Positions 28,060 through 38,600 of a DNA stretch of 64,000 bases are shown here, piece after piece. The DNA lies in contig JAYUDN010000002.1 in assembly GCA_043739785.1 (NCBI GenBank), positions 1 through 64,000 of the forward strand, in the 5' to 3' direction. The notes below the pieces were generated by a model, which saw nothing but the letters and a program-made list of their open reading frames with translations, had not been told where the DNA came from and did no database searches. Position 1 is the stretch's first letter. Each line of letters opens with the position of its first letter. The position numbers and the translations under genes were made by a program. Origin of the DNA: JAYUDN01 sp043739785. Its GTDB lineage: Bacteria > Patescibacteriota > Gracilibacteria > BD1-5 > UBA2023.

Positions 28060-28122
28060 TGTTGCAGAAAAGTATAGAGAATGTTGCAGGATTTGCAACA
28101 GAAATGATGAAAATCTGCAACA
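28060..28122. promoter_or_regulatory. Operator with four TGTTGCA half-sites
   Basis: Between the Fic start and the next gene: TGTTGCA at 28060 and 28082 pointing one way, TGCAACA at 28094 and 28116 pointing the other. Spacing is 22, 12 and 22, giving a symmetrical array. It sits 13-75 bases upstream of the Fic ATG and is the obvious binding site for the Fic protein's own HTH domain. Confidence 0.65.
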
Positions 28123-28220
28123 TAGAGTGAAAATGTAATCTCTTTTGCAGGATTTACATAGCCGAGGAGAATATCGCGCAATGTCAGAAAAAATGACTCG
28201 AATTTACTATGGTGCTTGTC

Positions 28221-28361
28221 ATGCAGAATCCTACAAAAAAACTCGCACGATTCGAAAAATCAGGACTCATAGCTACTCGTGGCTCCTATGAGAAGGAGAT
28301 GGCCGGCCTCGAGAAATATAGAGAAGAGCTCGCACTCGCACGCAAGCTCGCGAAGTTTTAA
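28221..28361 (+). CDS. 46-residue ARKL-module protein (possible zeta partner)
   Basis: A tiny protein (start MQNPTKKLARFEKSGL) ending in the repeated module GLIATRGSYEKEMAGLEKY...LALARKLAKF. The same module occurs at 29226 and at the end of 26505. It is highly charged and probably two helices. It is followed by a strong terminator and then by the zeta-like kinase 116 bp later. By position it could be an antitoxin or chaperone for the kinase. I know no named family for it. Confidence 0.6.
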   Translation: MQNPTKKLARFEKSGLIATRGSYEKEMAGLEKYREELALARKLAKF

Positions 28362-28377
28362 TACGTCACGAACTACT

Positions 28378-28404
28378 ATCCCTCACGAAAGTGAGGGATT
28401 TTTC
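28378..28404 (+). terminator. Terminator after the 46-residue gene
   Basis: Stem ATCCCTCAC/GTGAGGGAT with GAAA tetraloop, followed by TTTTTC. An almost identical hairpin follows the second 46-residue gene at 29388. Confidence 0.85.
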
Positions 28405-28476
28405 GTAGGCTTTATGAGAGGGGGAAATCGGGGAAGAAAGAGTTGGAAAAAGGAGGGAAATGGATAAAATATCGCT

Positions 28477-29250
28477 ATGTTGTCAGCGAAATTCCCACAT
28501 ACCGAAGCGTGAGTGAAGCTCATGGCAGAGTATCTTCAGTGAGCAATCCTCAGAGAAGATCCAGAGAAATATGCTCACAATGATACTTTCATCCCAGTGA
28601 TATTTCTTGCAGGAGCTCCAGGAGCAGGGAAGACTGAATGGATAGAGTCTTTCCCTGATATCGAACACTATGTTATCCTTGATACCGATCTCTACAGGTC
28701 TCTTTTCGAGGGATATATGGGATCCAATGCTTCAAAATTCCACCAGCTTGCTAGTCACGTTATGGATCGCATGTACAGTTTCTGTATCAAACAGCGGTAC
28801 AATATGATTGTTGATGGTACCTTCTCGAACCAGCAAAAGGCCCAGGAAAATATTGCCCAGTGTGAGAAAAAGAATATCCCATTCTCCATCGTCCTAGTAA
28901 TACAAGACCCCGTTATCTCCTATCTCTATACAAAAAAGCGAGAACAAGAGAAACTCAGAAATGTTCCAAGAGAAGCATTTATAGAAAAGTTTTATAGGTC
29001 GATAGAGGTTATACGTGAAATGTATTCCCTCTACCCGAAAGCACTTATATTTATCACAAAAAAACTTAAAAAAGTAAATCCAAAATTTTCAGATATCCAA
29101 GTGAAGGATATAGAACAAATTGACAAATTGACAAATTACACATATAATGCTAAGGAACTTGAGGTTATGATACAATCACTCGATGATGCTTGTCGAAAAG
29201 ACCCTTGATTCCTAACAAAAATCCTATGACACCTACACCAAAGCAAATAG
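28477..29250 (+). CDS. Zeta-toxin-like P-loop kinase
   Basis: A 257-residue kinase. The Walker A loop is FLAGAPGAGKTEW (about residues 42-54), followed by DTDLYRSLFEGYMG, MIVDGTFSNQQKAQENI and LVIQDPVISYLYTKKREQE, the layout of zeta toxins (which phosphorylate UDP-N-acetylglucosamine in PezT/zeta) and related chloramphenicol-phosphotransferase-like kinases. Start ATG 28477 needs two TGA-Gly codons before the core. The C-terminus overlaps the next 46-residue gene by 25 bases, a sign of coupled expression. No epsilon or PezA antitoxin is present; the tiny ARKL proteins occupy that place. Confidence 0.75.
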
Positions 29251-29366
29251 CACATATGAAAAAAGCAGTCCGAATCGCTACTCGTGGCTCATACGAGAAG
29301 CAGATGGCCATCCTCGAAAAATATCCAGAAGAGCTCGCACTCGCACGCAAGCTCGCGAAGTTTTAG
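29226..29366 (+). CDS. 46-residue ARKL-module protein overlapping the kinase gene
   Basis: Starts MTPTPKQIAHMKKAVRIATR, then GSYEKQMAILEKYPEELA and LARKLAKF. It is 46 residues like its sister at 28221; the C-terminal 30 residues are nearly identical. Its ATG lies inside the end of the kinase gene (25-base overlap, different frame), so it is translated from the same mRNA. This tight coupling makes it the best candidate for the kinase's antitoxin or regulator. Confidence 0.65.
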   Translation: MTPTPKQIAHMKKAVRIATRGSYEKQMAILEKYPEELALARKLAKF

Positions 29367-29387
29367 TATGCTCCATTACATCATTCA

Positions 29388-29413
29388 TCCCTCACGAAAG
29401 TGAGGGGTTTTTT
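29388..29413 (+). terminator. Terminator of the kinase operon
   Basis: Stem CCCTCAC/GTGAGGG with GAAA loop, followed by seven T residues, 22 bases after the stop of the 46-residue gene. Confidence 0.85.
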
Positions 29414-29502
29414 TATGGTAAAGTATGATGAGTTTCTTTTGACAAAAGGTGCGGAGTAGAGACAATATGGGAAATCATTTCACTAAATAATTAACGAGCA
29501 AT

Positions 29503-31560
29503 ATGGCAAATTTCGCAATCCAATCAATAGAACCAAATATTGCACATCTCGCAAATGGGTGGTTATCGTCCTATAAGCTTCTATATAAACTCGAACAAGA
29601 ATCCCTCAATGATGAGATAGATAGAGCACTTAATGATTATCACTCTAAAAATGGTTGAATTGGTGGTAATCGTCCAGACGCAAAAATATTAATTCAAGAT
29701 AAGAACCTTGATTACTATCCTATCCTTATCGAGTATAAGGGCTACAAAGATAAACTCATCAAACTCCATAACTGACAAGTAGAAAATAAGAAAATCAAAA
29801 ATTGAGAATTTCTCAGTGAAACCAATCTTGCTAATATCAACTCCTACGCAGTCAATGGTGCCGTACATTATGCCAATGCTATCCTTCATCATACAAGCTA
29901 TACTGATGTCATAGCTATATGAATGACGGGATACAAAGATGATTATGGGAAGATACAATATGAGATATGAGTATATTATGTCTCGAAATCCAATCTCTGA
30001 GCAGGGCAAAAAGTATGAGAATATAGTGATTTCTCATTTCTCGCTCCTGAAAACTTTGATGAATTCATAGGAAAAGTAAAAACTCTCAGTCTCACAACGG
30101 AAGAACTCGAAAAACTCAAAGGACAACGAGAAATGGAAATAGATGATAGCTTAAGAAAACTCAATCATCATATCTATGAAAGTGAAGACGGCCTGACAGA
30201 AGCAGCTCGTGTATATCTTGTGGCGGCATCTATTATTGCAAATACTTGAATACCAGGAAAAGTCCCGACACTTGAAAAATATGATTTAAAATCTCAAAAT
30301 TTTATATGAGGAAGAGATGGTGATATTATCATTAGTCGTATTACCGCTTTTCTGGATGAAAAGAAACTACCAAATGAAAAGAAAGAACTCATTATTAGAA
30401 CCTTATCTAACACACTCTTAAATGATAATATCAATAGAGCGGAAAATGGAGAAAGCCAACTAAAAAGAGTTTTTTCTAGAATAGTAGATGATCTCTGAGC
30501 GTATTATAAAATCAGTCTGACTACGGACTTTACAGGAAAACTGTTTAATGAAATGTATGGCTGGCTTGGCTTTAATCAAGATAAACTCAACGATGTCGTA
30601 CTCACTCCTGCTTATATCTCAAAACTTCTCGTAAAACTCGCACGAGTGAACAAAGAGAGTTATGTCTGGGACTTCGCCACTTGAAGTGCTGGACTCCTCG
30701 TAGCCGCGATGAATGAGATGCTCGCAGATTCAAAAAACACCATCACCTCGCCACATGAGCTCACACAAAAAGAGCTCAAAATCAAAGCCGAACAACTTCT
30801 GGGTCTAGAGCTCCTCCCAGAGATATATATGCTCGCGATTCTGAATATGATCATGATGGGAGATGGAAGCTCAAATATCCTCAATCAAGATTCTCTCAAG
30901 TTTGATGGAAAGTATGGATTCTGAAAAACAGATGAAAAGTTCCCTGCCGATGCATTCATACTCAATCCTCCATATTCAAAACCAGGGAAAGGGATGGTAT
31001 TTGTAGAAAAGGCACTAAGTATGATGCACAAGTGATATGCAGCGATCATCATACAGAACTCCGCAGGAAGTGGAAAAGCGATAGAATACAATAAGCGAAT
31101 ACTTGAAAAACATGCTCTCGTTGCCAGTATCAAGATGCCTACAGATATTTTTATCTGAAAAGCTGCTGTACAGACGAATATATATGTCTTCAAAGTATGA
31201 GAAGCTCACCATAAAGACGAAATAGTAAAGTTTATTGATTTTTCGAATGACGGATACACGAGAACAGCTCGCAAAAAATCAAAGGCGAGTCTGAATCTGA
31301 GAGATACAGATAAGGCAAAAGAACGCTATGAAGAACTCGTACATCTAGTACGTTTCGGGAAAAGTAAGCTCAAGATCTTCACAGAAAAGGAATACTATGA
31401 GTGAACCATCGATCCAGAGAGTGGCGCCGACTGGAATCAATCTGCTCCGATAGACACCAAGCCGACACTCTTAGATTTCAAAAAAACGGTATCCGACTAT
31501 CTCGCATGGGAAGTATCAAGTCTCCTCAAAAATAACAATACTGAAAGCCTGGGAAAATAA
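29503..31560 (+). CDS. Restriction-modification subunit: PD-(D/E)XK nuclease fused to N6-adenine methyltransferase
   Basis: A 685-residue protein rebuilt through about 18 TGA codons. Residues about 55-90 hold a nuclease motif (GGNRPDAKILIQDK then YPILIEYKG, i.e. D...ExK). After a helical linker, residues about 340-560 are an HsdM-like N6 methyltransferase: motif I WDFATGSAGLLVAAM, motif IV LNPPYSKPGKG, and IKMPTDIFIG. This single-chain R-M arrangement with a separate specificity protein downstream resembles type IIB enzymes such as BcgI. The gene ends CTG GGA AAA TAA, overlapping a slippery heptamer (see 31550). It is AT-rich relative to the core genes. Confidence 0.8.
31550..31560 (+). promoter_or_regulatory. 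Candidate -1 ribosomal frameshift site (GGGAAAA)
   Basis: The zero frame reads CTG GGA AAA TAA. The heptamer G GGA AAA fits the X XXY YYZ slippery pattern, next to the stop codon. A -1 slip leads straight into the specificity-subunit frame (AAA ATA ACT GCC...), which has no ATG, GTG or TTG for roughly 300 bases. No obvious stimulatory stem-loop or internal Shine-Dalgarno was identified by eye. Confidence 0.5.
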
Positions 31561-32702
31561 CTGCCTCACTCAATGAAAAACTCCAGTGTGTTGAGTGGGG
31601 CGAATATAGACTCTGAGGAGAAGATGGATTATTTGATGTAAAAACTGTCAAAAGCTATGATGAGTGAAAATTAGAACTTTTTTCAATAAAAAAAGAAAAT
31701 CTGATTGAATTTGTATGAAGAACACGAACAGATAATGGGATTAAGTGATATGTTGAAAAGTTAGATACAGAGCCTAATTCTGAAGATGTTATTTCAGTGA
31801 GCCAAATTGGGACTATAGTTGCACAATTACGAAAAGAAAAATGGTATGCAAGCCAAAATATGTTTATTTTGAATCCAAAATGATTATACATTAAGCTAAT
31901 ATCACTTTTTGGTGTTTCAATAATAAATAAGTCTCTTGGTGAAGTTTTTTCAGAATGATATAGCAACTATCCTACTCTGGGTAAACTAGAGGACCTAGTA
32001 GTTAAACTCCCAACAAAAACTTGAAAAATCGACTTTGAGTTTATGGAGGATTTTGTATCCGAACTCGAACAAGCGAAGATGAGAGAATTAGAGGCATATT
32101 TGCAAGCTACAGGAATTCAGGACTATACTCTCACGAGTGAGGAACAAAAAGTATTAGCAGATTTTGAGAGTGAGAGATTTGAGTGGAGGGGTTTTAGTAT
32201 TTGAGAATTGTTTGAAATAAAAACTTCTAAAAAAAGATTTGATGCTAATAAGATAGAAATACAAGATAATGGATATCCATATATTGTAAGAACAGCCTTA
32301 AATAATGGTATTCGTTGATATATAGTTGAAGATCAAGAATTTTTGAATGAGGGAAATACAATATCTTTTTGGCAAGATACGGCAACTATGTTTTATCAAG
32401 ATAAGCCTTATTTTACAGGTGATAAAATTAAAATAGTTACCTCAAAAGTTTCTAATTTTAGAAAACAAAATGCACAATTTTTCATTACTGTAATGATGAA
32501 AGCCTTTAGTTTATTTTCTTGGGGAAGATCTAGTTTTAATGTTAAAATTATTGAAAATCAAGTAATCTCTCTTCCTAAAAAAAATAATAATCCTGATTAC
32601 GAGATGATGGAAATATTCATCTCTGCTATCCAAAAACTCGTGGTACGAGATATGGTAGAGTATGTGGAGAGGAAGATGGGAACAGTAAAAGAATTCAACT
32701 AA
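31557..32702 (+). CDS. DNA specificity subunit (type I/IIB S-like), two target-recognition domains
   Basis: About 381 residues. Two target-recognition domains are separated by a coiled coil. TRD1 begins VEWGEYRLGGEDGLFDVKTV and contains VISVSQIGTIVAQL. The helical spacer reads FVSELEQAKMRELEAYLQA. TRD2 begins FEWRGFSIGELFEIKTSKKR, with PYIVRTALNNGIRGYI. It directs the upstream nuclease-methyltransferase to its split recognition site. The frame is open from 31536 but contains no usual start before 31860. Expression therefore needs either an ATA start at 31557 (overlapping the previous TAA) or -1 frameshifting, which would give one fused protein. Confidence 0.75.
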
Positions 32703-32716
32703 GAGATTATCAAACA

Positions 32717-32741
32717 AAAAATCACCCGTTCGGATGATTTT
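32717..32741 (+). terminator. Weak terminator after the specificity gene
   Basis: Stem AAATCA/TGATTT with a 10-base loop, followed by TACG; the T-run is short. It begins 15 bases after the stop. Confidence 0.4.
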
Positions 32742-32841
32742 ACGATAATTTCTTATAAAAAAGAAAAGGTCCGCTAAAGAGCATCTCGATATTTTTTCGA
32801 ATATATAGTAGGTGGCTATTGTATATGATTGTAAATCCATA

Positions 32842-32870
32842 AAAAAGTATACACTATAGGTATACTTTTT
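32842..32870. promoter_or_regulatory. Perfect 10-bp inverted repeat before the next operon
   Basis: AAAAAGTATA / TATACTTTTT with a 9-base loop, 8 bases upstream of ATG 32879. It could end leftover R-M transcripts as a bidirectional terminator, or serve as an operator. Confidence 0.5.
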
Positions 32871-32878
32871 TCTTTCTT

Positions 32879-33307
32879 ATGACACTATCCATCAGGCCCA
32901 ACCCTCGATACTTCCTCCAGTTTCTTATAGGATTCCTTGTCATCATACTCCTCGTATCAGTGTATTACTTCGTGACGGGGATACGAGATATCAAGCACGG
33001 GGGAGGGGTGCATCCGCACAATCCGCTTCGGATAGTTCGCACGGGAAGTGGAGGACAGGTACAGAAGCTTGGTAAGGCGGATGTAGATAGGATCGCGGTA
33101 TGGATGAACTTTGCCTATATCGATACCGCCTTCGGACTCCCTCCAGATCTCCTCAAGAAGTCACTCGGGATCGTCCATCCGAAGTATCCCGATATCTCAC
33201 TGAAGAAGTATATCCGAGAGAAATGACTCGATAGTTCTGTATTTCTCACGCAAGTCCGAGACGTCGTCCGGGTGTATCTCTCGTGAACCGGAACCCTCAC
33301 GAAGTAG
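32879..33307 (+). CDS. Membrane-anchored protein of unknown function
   Basis: A 142-residue protein with one N-terminal span (YFLQFLIGFLVIILLVSVYY) and a basic, mostly helical exterior part (ADVDRIAVWMNFAYIDTAFG; PPDLLKKSLGIVHPKYPDIS). Two TGA-Gly codons. It ends 1 bp before a DedA gene and is surely co-transcribed with it. Not recognised. Confidence 0.6.
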
Positions 33308-33308
33308 T

Positions 33309-33923
33309 ATGCTCGACTTCCTCCTCTCATCGCTCCTCGTCTATCAGTATTGGCTCCTCTTCGGAGTCCTCTTGATAGCTTCCATAGGATTTCCAACTCC
33401 AGCCACCGCCCTCTTGATCGCGGGAGGAGCTTTCTACGCGCAGGGGTATTTCGAGCTCGAGTACCTGTTTATCGCGGGATATGTGTGATGTGTCCTCGGA
33501 GATCTATCGGGATATATCCTCTCGTATCGATATGGTCAGACGATATTTCATCGTGTGGGGCTTGGGAAGATCCTCGAGAGCTCAGCGTTTCATACGTTCG
33601 AACCATTTTTTATGCGACGAGGGGTGCTCGCGGTCTTTATCACTCGATTCCTCATCACAGGACTCGGTCCGAGTGTCAATATCCTGGCGGGCATCACGAA
33701 GATGCGCCCAGTTCTCTTTGTACTGACGGATATCGTGGGAGAAGCGCTCTATATACTCCTGTCGCTCGCGATCGGATATAGCTTCGTCTCGGAGTGGGAG
33801 TCTCTCCTCTCTATCGTCGAAAGCTTTTCAAGCCTACTAGCCTCGCTCACTATGATCGAAGTCCTCTCGTATATCCTCTGGCGCAATCACCACTACACAG
33901 GGGCGAAAATGGGTGGTAAATAG
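33309..33923 (+). CDS. DedA/VTT-family membrane protein
   Basis: A 204-residue DedA-like protein with the family layout. FPTPATALLIAGGAFYAQG replaces the usual 'PGE..L..aG', followed by GCVLGDLSGYILSYRYGQ, the RRGVLAVFITRFLITGLGPS motif with catalytically important Arg, and two final spans. DedA proteins support lipid transport (undecaprenyl phosphate recycling) and membrane potential. The first conserved acidic residue of the PxE motif is missing, since PTPAT has no Glu. It is transcribed with the 142-residue gene. Confidence 0.75.
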
Positions 33924-34043
33924 AGAACTCAGAGCGCTACGCCCGAGAAGATTCGAAGTCAGACTTTTCCCATCTTTTCGAAAAATCTTTTGACTTTCAT
34001 TCCTTCATTTCATATCTTCTATGCATTCATTACTCCAGTACCT

Positions 34044-36599
34044 ATGAAAAACCTTGTTATCGTGGAGTCGCCAGCGAAAGGGAAAACGATAGAAAAATTC
34101 CTCGGAAAAGACTATCGAGTCGAAGCCTCATTTGGTCATATTCGGGACCTTCCGGAGAAGAATCTCGGGGTCAATATTGCTGGGGGATTTATCCCCGAGT
34201 ATGAGATCACCGCGGAGAAGAAAAAACGCGTTTCCGAGCTTAAGAAGTACGCAAAAGAAGCGGAGAAGATATGGATAGCGACGGACGAAGACCGTGAAGG
34301 AGAAGCGATAGGATGGCACCTCTGTGCAGCTCTTGGGATCGATGAAACCAAGGTTGATCGTATCGTCTTCCATGAGATTACGAAGACGGCTATCGACCAT
34401 GCGATTGCCCATCCACGACATATCGATATGGGACTCGTCTATGCTCAGCAGTCACGACGAATCCTGGATCGTATCGTAGGGTATGAGGTTTCCCCAGTTC
34501 TCTGGAAAAAAATCCGTCCTGGACTCTCCGCTGGACGAGTTCAGTCCGTCGCCGTGAAGATCCTCGTCGAACGTGAACGAGAAATCCGTGCCTTTGTGCC
34601 AGAAGAGTCTTGGAAGATTGAAGCTGGTATTGACTCACATGGGTATCAGTTCCCGATCGAGTTTGTGAAAATGGATGGAAAGAATAAAAAATACAAGTCA
34701 CATACGGATATCGAGAAGTTTTTTGCAACTTATGGTGTACAGATAGGTTCACTTAGTCCAAAGAAAGATAAGAAAGGGAATATCCTCATCGAAACCCCAC
34801 TTCATCACGAGTTCCTCCTCGATGATGTCGAGAAGAAAGCATCGACGCGTATGCCCGGAGCTCCATTTACGACTTCGACCCTCCAGCAGGAAGCGTCTCG
34901 AAAACTCGGGTATGGCGTCAAACAGACAATGGATATCGCTCAACGCCTCTACCAGAGCTGACATATTACCTATATGAGAACCGACTCCGTCAATCTCTCG
35001 GATCTCGCGATCGCCTCCGCTCGAGAATTTATCACGAAAGAATACGGGAAGGAATATACCCTTCCGAACGGTCGGAAGTATAAGACGAAGCAAGCGAGTG
35101 CTCAGGAAGCACATGAGGCGATCCGTCCGACTTCTATCGATAGCACACCTGAATCTATCAACCTCGATGGACAGGAACTCAAGATCTATACTCTGATCTG
35201 GCAGCGTACGGTCGCTTCTCAGATGAAAGAAGCGATTGTCGAGACGACGACTTTTAGCTTCACTCCGACGGGTCATCATGCTGAAACCTGGATTGTAAAG
35301 GGAGAAGTCATCCAGTTTGCTGGGTTTATGAAGCTCTACATCGAAGGAACGGATGATGAAGAAGAAGAGGGAAGCACCAGTCTCCCACCACTCAAAAAAT
35401 GAGATATCGTCAAATCCAATAGCTTGACTGGACTCCAGAAATTTTCCCTTCCGCCTCCACGGTATACGGAGGCGAGTCTCGTGAAGAAGCTCGAATCGGA
35501 AGGGATCGGACGTCCATCGACCTATGCTCCGACGATACAGACGATCCAGGATCGAGGATATGTCGAAAAAGCCGAAAAAAAGCTCGTTCCGACTGATATT
35601 GCTTTTGTCGTCACGGATTACCTCGATAAAGAGTTTTCGAACTTTATGGAGTATAGTTTCACCGCTCGAGTCGAAGCGGAGTTCGATGAAGTATCGGAAG
35701 GGAAGCTCGAGTGGCAGAAAATGCTCGGAGATTTTTATACGCCGTTTCATACCTTGATCGAAAATGCTGCCGGAGCGGAAGGAAGATTCGCTGGGGAAAG
35801 AATCCTCGGAAAGGATCCGAAGTCATGACGAAGTGTCCTCGTGCGGATGAGTCGATTTGGTCCGGTGGTCCAGATCGGGGCGAGTGGAGAACTCGATGAG
35901 GAGGAGAAGCCAAAGTATGCCAATCTTCCTCAGGGGTCCAATATGGATACGATCGATTTCGACACCGCGATGGCATCATTTGCCCTTCCGAAAACCCTCG
36001 GAATGCATGAAGGAAAGGAGATCATAATTGGCTCCGGTCGGTATGGTCCCTACGTAAAGTATGGCGAAGCCTTCGTCTCGATCCCTCGATGAGAGGATGC
36101 CCTCTCGGTCGATATGGATCGTGCGCTCGAGATCATCCAAGAAAAAGCGACGGCTGATGCGCCGATTATGATGTATGAAGGGCAGTGAGTCACGAAAGGG
36201 AAGGGAAGATTTGGCCCATTTCTCAAGTGGAATGGCCTCTACGTCAATGTCCCGAAGAGTATCGATTTCGAAAATATCACTCCTGAAGAATGTGAAGCCC
36301 TCCTCACGCTCAAGGTTGCCAAGGAAGCGAATCGGTATATCCATAATTGGCCGGCAGAGAAGATCTCGGTCGAGAATGGTCGATATGGTCCCTTTATCAA
36401 ATGGGAGAAGAAGAACCTCTACCTCAAAAAGGGAAAGAAAAAAATTACCGAGCTTGATGATATTAAAATACTAAATCTCGAAGAAGTAAAGGCAATGATA
36501 GAAGAACAAGTACCAGGAGCATTTAAGGAAAAGAAGACTCCCGTAAAAAAATCTGCTGCCAAGAAAGCTCCTACGAAGGCAAAACCAAAGAAAAAATAA
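34044..36599 (+). CDS. topA: DNA topoisomerase I
   Basis: An 851-residue type IA topoisomerase that relaxes negative supercoils. The Toprim domain starts MKNLVIVESPAKGKTIEKFL and contains IATDEDREGEAIGWHL. The catalytic Tyr is about residue 310 in GHITYMRTDSVN, where the Gly is TGA, and YTEASLVKKLESEGIGRPST is intact. The C-terminal part lacks the usual zinc ribbons. It has instead repeats of a GRYGPYVKYGE/GRFGPFLKWNG type (three or four copies), as in TopA of other zinc-less lineages, and a Lys/Ala/Pro-rich basic tail. The start is at 34044 rather than 18 codons upstream because VIVESPAKGK should be near the N-terminus. Confidence 0.95.
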
Positions 36600-36602
36600 A
36601 CT

Positions 36603-36637
36603 ATCAAACTCTCCCTGCATGGGGAGAGTTTTTTGAT
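36603..36637 (+). terminator. Terminator of topA
   Basis: Stem ATCAAACTCTCCC / GGGGAGAGTTTTTTGAT, loop TGCAT, with the T-run inside the right arm. It starts 4 bases after the stop codon. Confidence 0.85.
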
Positions 36638-36680
36638 ATTTCCTACAAAATCTCTATACTCGTGAAAATTTACTACAGGT

Positions 36681-38534
36681 ATGACTTTTTTAGAGAAAAC
36701 TAAGCTATTTTTGGAACCGGTCTCTTCAAGGAGACTTGTATACTTGCGGTGACTATTTGTTGCCCTTCTTTGGTGAATAAACTGAATTGCACATGTTTTC
36801 TTTCTAGAAAGATTTACTTACTATTTGCTGAAAAAACCTGAATCATTTTGATGGATATTATTTATATACGGATTGTACCTATGTAGCTATGAAGTAGTGA
36901 ATTTTTGTGTCAGAAAATGGTGATGGGTAGAGATTGAATGACAGACATCAAATTTTGTATCGAAGAAGTACCTTTCAAAATTTATTCTCATAGACAATAA
37001 CTATATAGAGTCTCTGTGAACGGGAAAGCTCATTTCTGTTATCAATGAGGGGGTAGAAAGATGGGGAATTTTAATGTGACAACTTGTGGAACAATCTGTC
37101 CGTTTACTCATTGCCATTTGTTTTACCCTCTATATGATTAGTAGAGTAAACTCTTTTTATATATGAATTTTTATCTTCTTATTTATTATATTTTTCTTTT
37201 TTTCAAAATATATAAACGGAAAAATGTTTTTATATAGAAATATCAGATACCTCAATAAGCTCTCTATATCGAGGAATGTAGTAAGGATATTGATGAGTAA
37301 AAATGAAATACTCCAGAATGACTCACTGAATGAAGAAAATAAAAAAATAGAAGAAAAATACAATACTGATATACATATCAATCAAGATATGGGAATACTG
37401 CGCATACTATTAACTAGAAATACTGGATTTGGAATAGGACTATTTCTTTTGATGCTTTACTCAATATTATGATTTCAGTTTCTGGATTGAAAACTTGAAC
37501 TGAGTTTACTGGTATGACTCAGCTGAACTCTGATCATCATTCAAAAGGTTATAAGTGATGCTCTAGGTGCCTATATAGACTTTACAAAGGAGTTTATAAA
37601 AGTGCGTACTTTGTGGGAAGTGATCGATAATGCTCCTACTATTCGATGATATGACTCCGGCCATTCATTTACCAGTCAGAATAAAGACATCCTCATCGAC
37701 CATCTCTCCTACGGTTACAACGAAACCAAAGTCTTCTCTGACTTATCCCTCACCATCGCTCGAGGTAAAAAGACCGCTCTCGTTGGTGAGAGTGGAGGAG
37801 GAAAGACGACCCTCCTCAAGCTCATCGCTGGATACCTGCATCCAGATTCGGGAAGTATTTCTATACTCGGAAATGTGCTCTCTGAAACCGCTCTCAAAAC
37901 CTACTATCCGCATATCGGATACCTCACTCAGGAACCGAGTGTTTTCGATGCGACGATCCGAGAGAATCTCCTCTCTGCACTGCCGAAAAACAGGAAGGAA
38001 GATGAAGAAAAGAAAACTTCTCCCCTTGTAAGGGACATTGAGATGGGTACTTCCACTCGTTCCTCTATTAAAGTGGAAAATAAGAAGACTTCTACTTTGA
38101 CTTTTCTATCCGATCCTCACGCCAAAGATGAACTCCTCCATACTGCACTGAAACTCGCCCATTGTGACTTCGTCTTCGAATTGAAGGATGGACTCGATAC
38201 CGAGATAGGGGAGAGGGGAATCAGACTTTCCGGAGGACAAAAACAACGACTTGCGATTGCGAAGATATTTCTCAAGAATCCTGAGATCATACTCCTGGAT
38301 GAACCGACGAGTGCGCTCGATAGTTTCTCAGAAGAAGCTATTACAGAAGCTCTCAGTACGCTCTTCGAAGGTCGAACCGTCATCATTATCGCCCATAGAC
38401 TCCAGACCGTCAGACACGCGGATGATATCATCGTCATCGAAGGAGGACAAGTCGTTGAACGGGGGAATCATGAAATACTCTCCACACAGTGAGGTATCTA
38501 CCAGCGAATGCTCGAATTGCAGAGTGGGTTTTAG
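36681..38534 (+). CDS. ABC exporter (fused membrane and ATPase domains)
   Basis: A 617-residue half-transporter. Residues 1-315 hold about six spans, AT-rich in codons and with many TGA-Gly. Residues about 335-617 form the ATPase. Walker A is VGESGGGKTTLLK, the Q-loop is YLTQEPSVFD, the signature is LSGGQKQRLAIAK, Walker B is ILLDEPTSALD, and the switch His is IIAHRLQTV. An insert of about 50 hydrophilic residues (KNRKEDEEKKTSPLVRDIE...) follows the Q-loop region, which is unusual. It is likely an MsbA-type lipid or peptide exporter. A C39-like peptidase gene follows, so export of a processed peptide is possible but unproven. Confidence 0.85.
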
Positions 38535-38600
38535 TCGGGACATACCAAACATATTCTCGATTAGTAAAATGTCATAATCCCTCTATACTAAGAGGTATCT

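Noticed and set aside
34749..35750. 333-residue open frame on the minus strand
   Set aside because: Lies fully antisense to topA, which has complete Toprim and active-site motifs; its protein shows no recognisable domain. It is a shadow of the opposite strand's codon bias.
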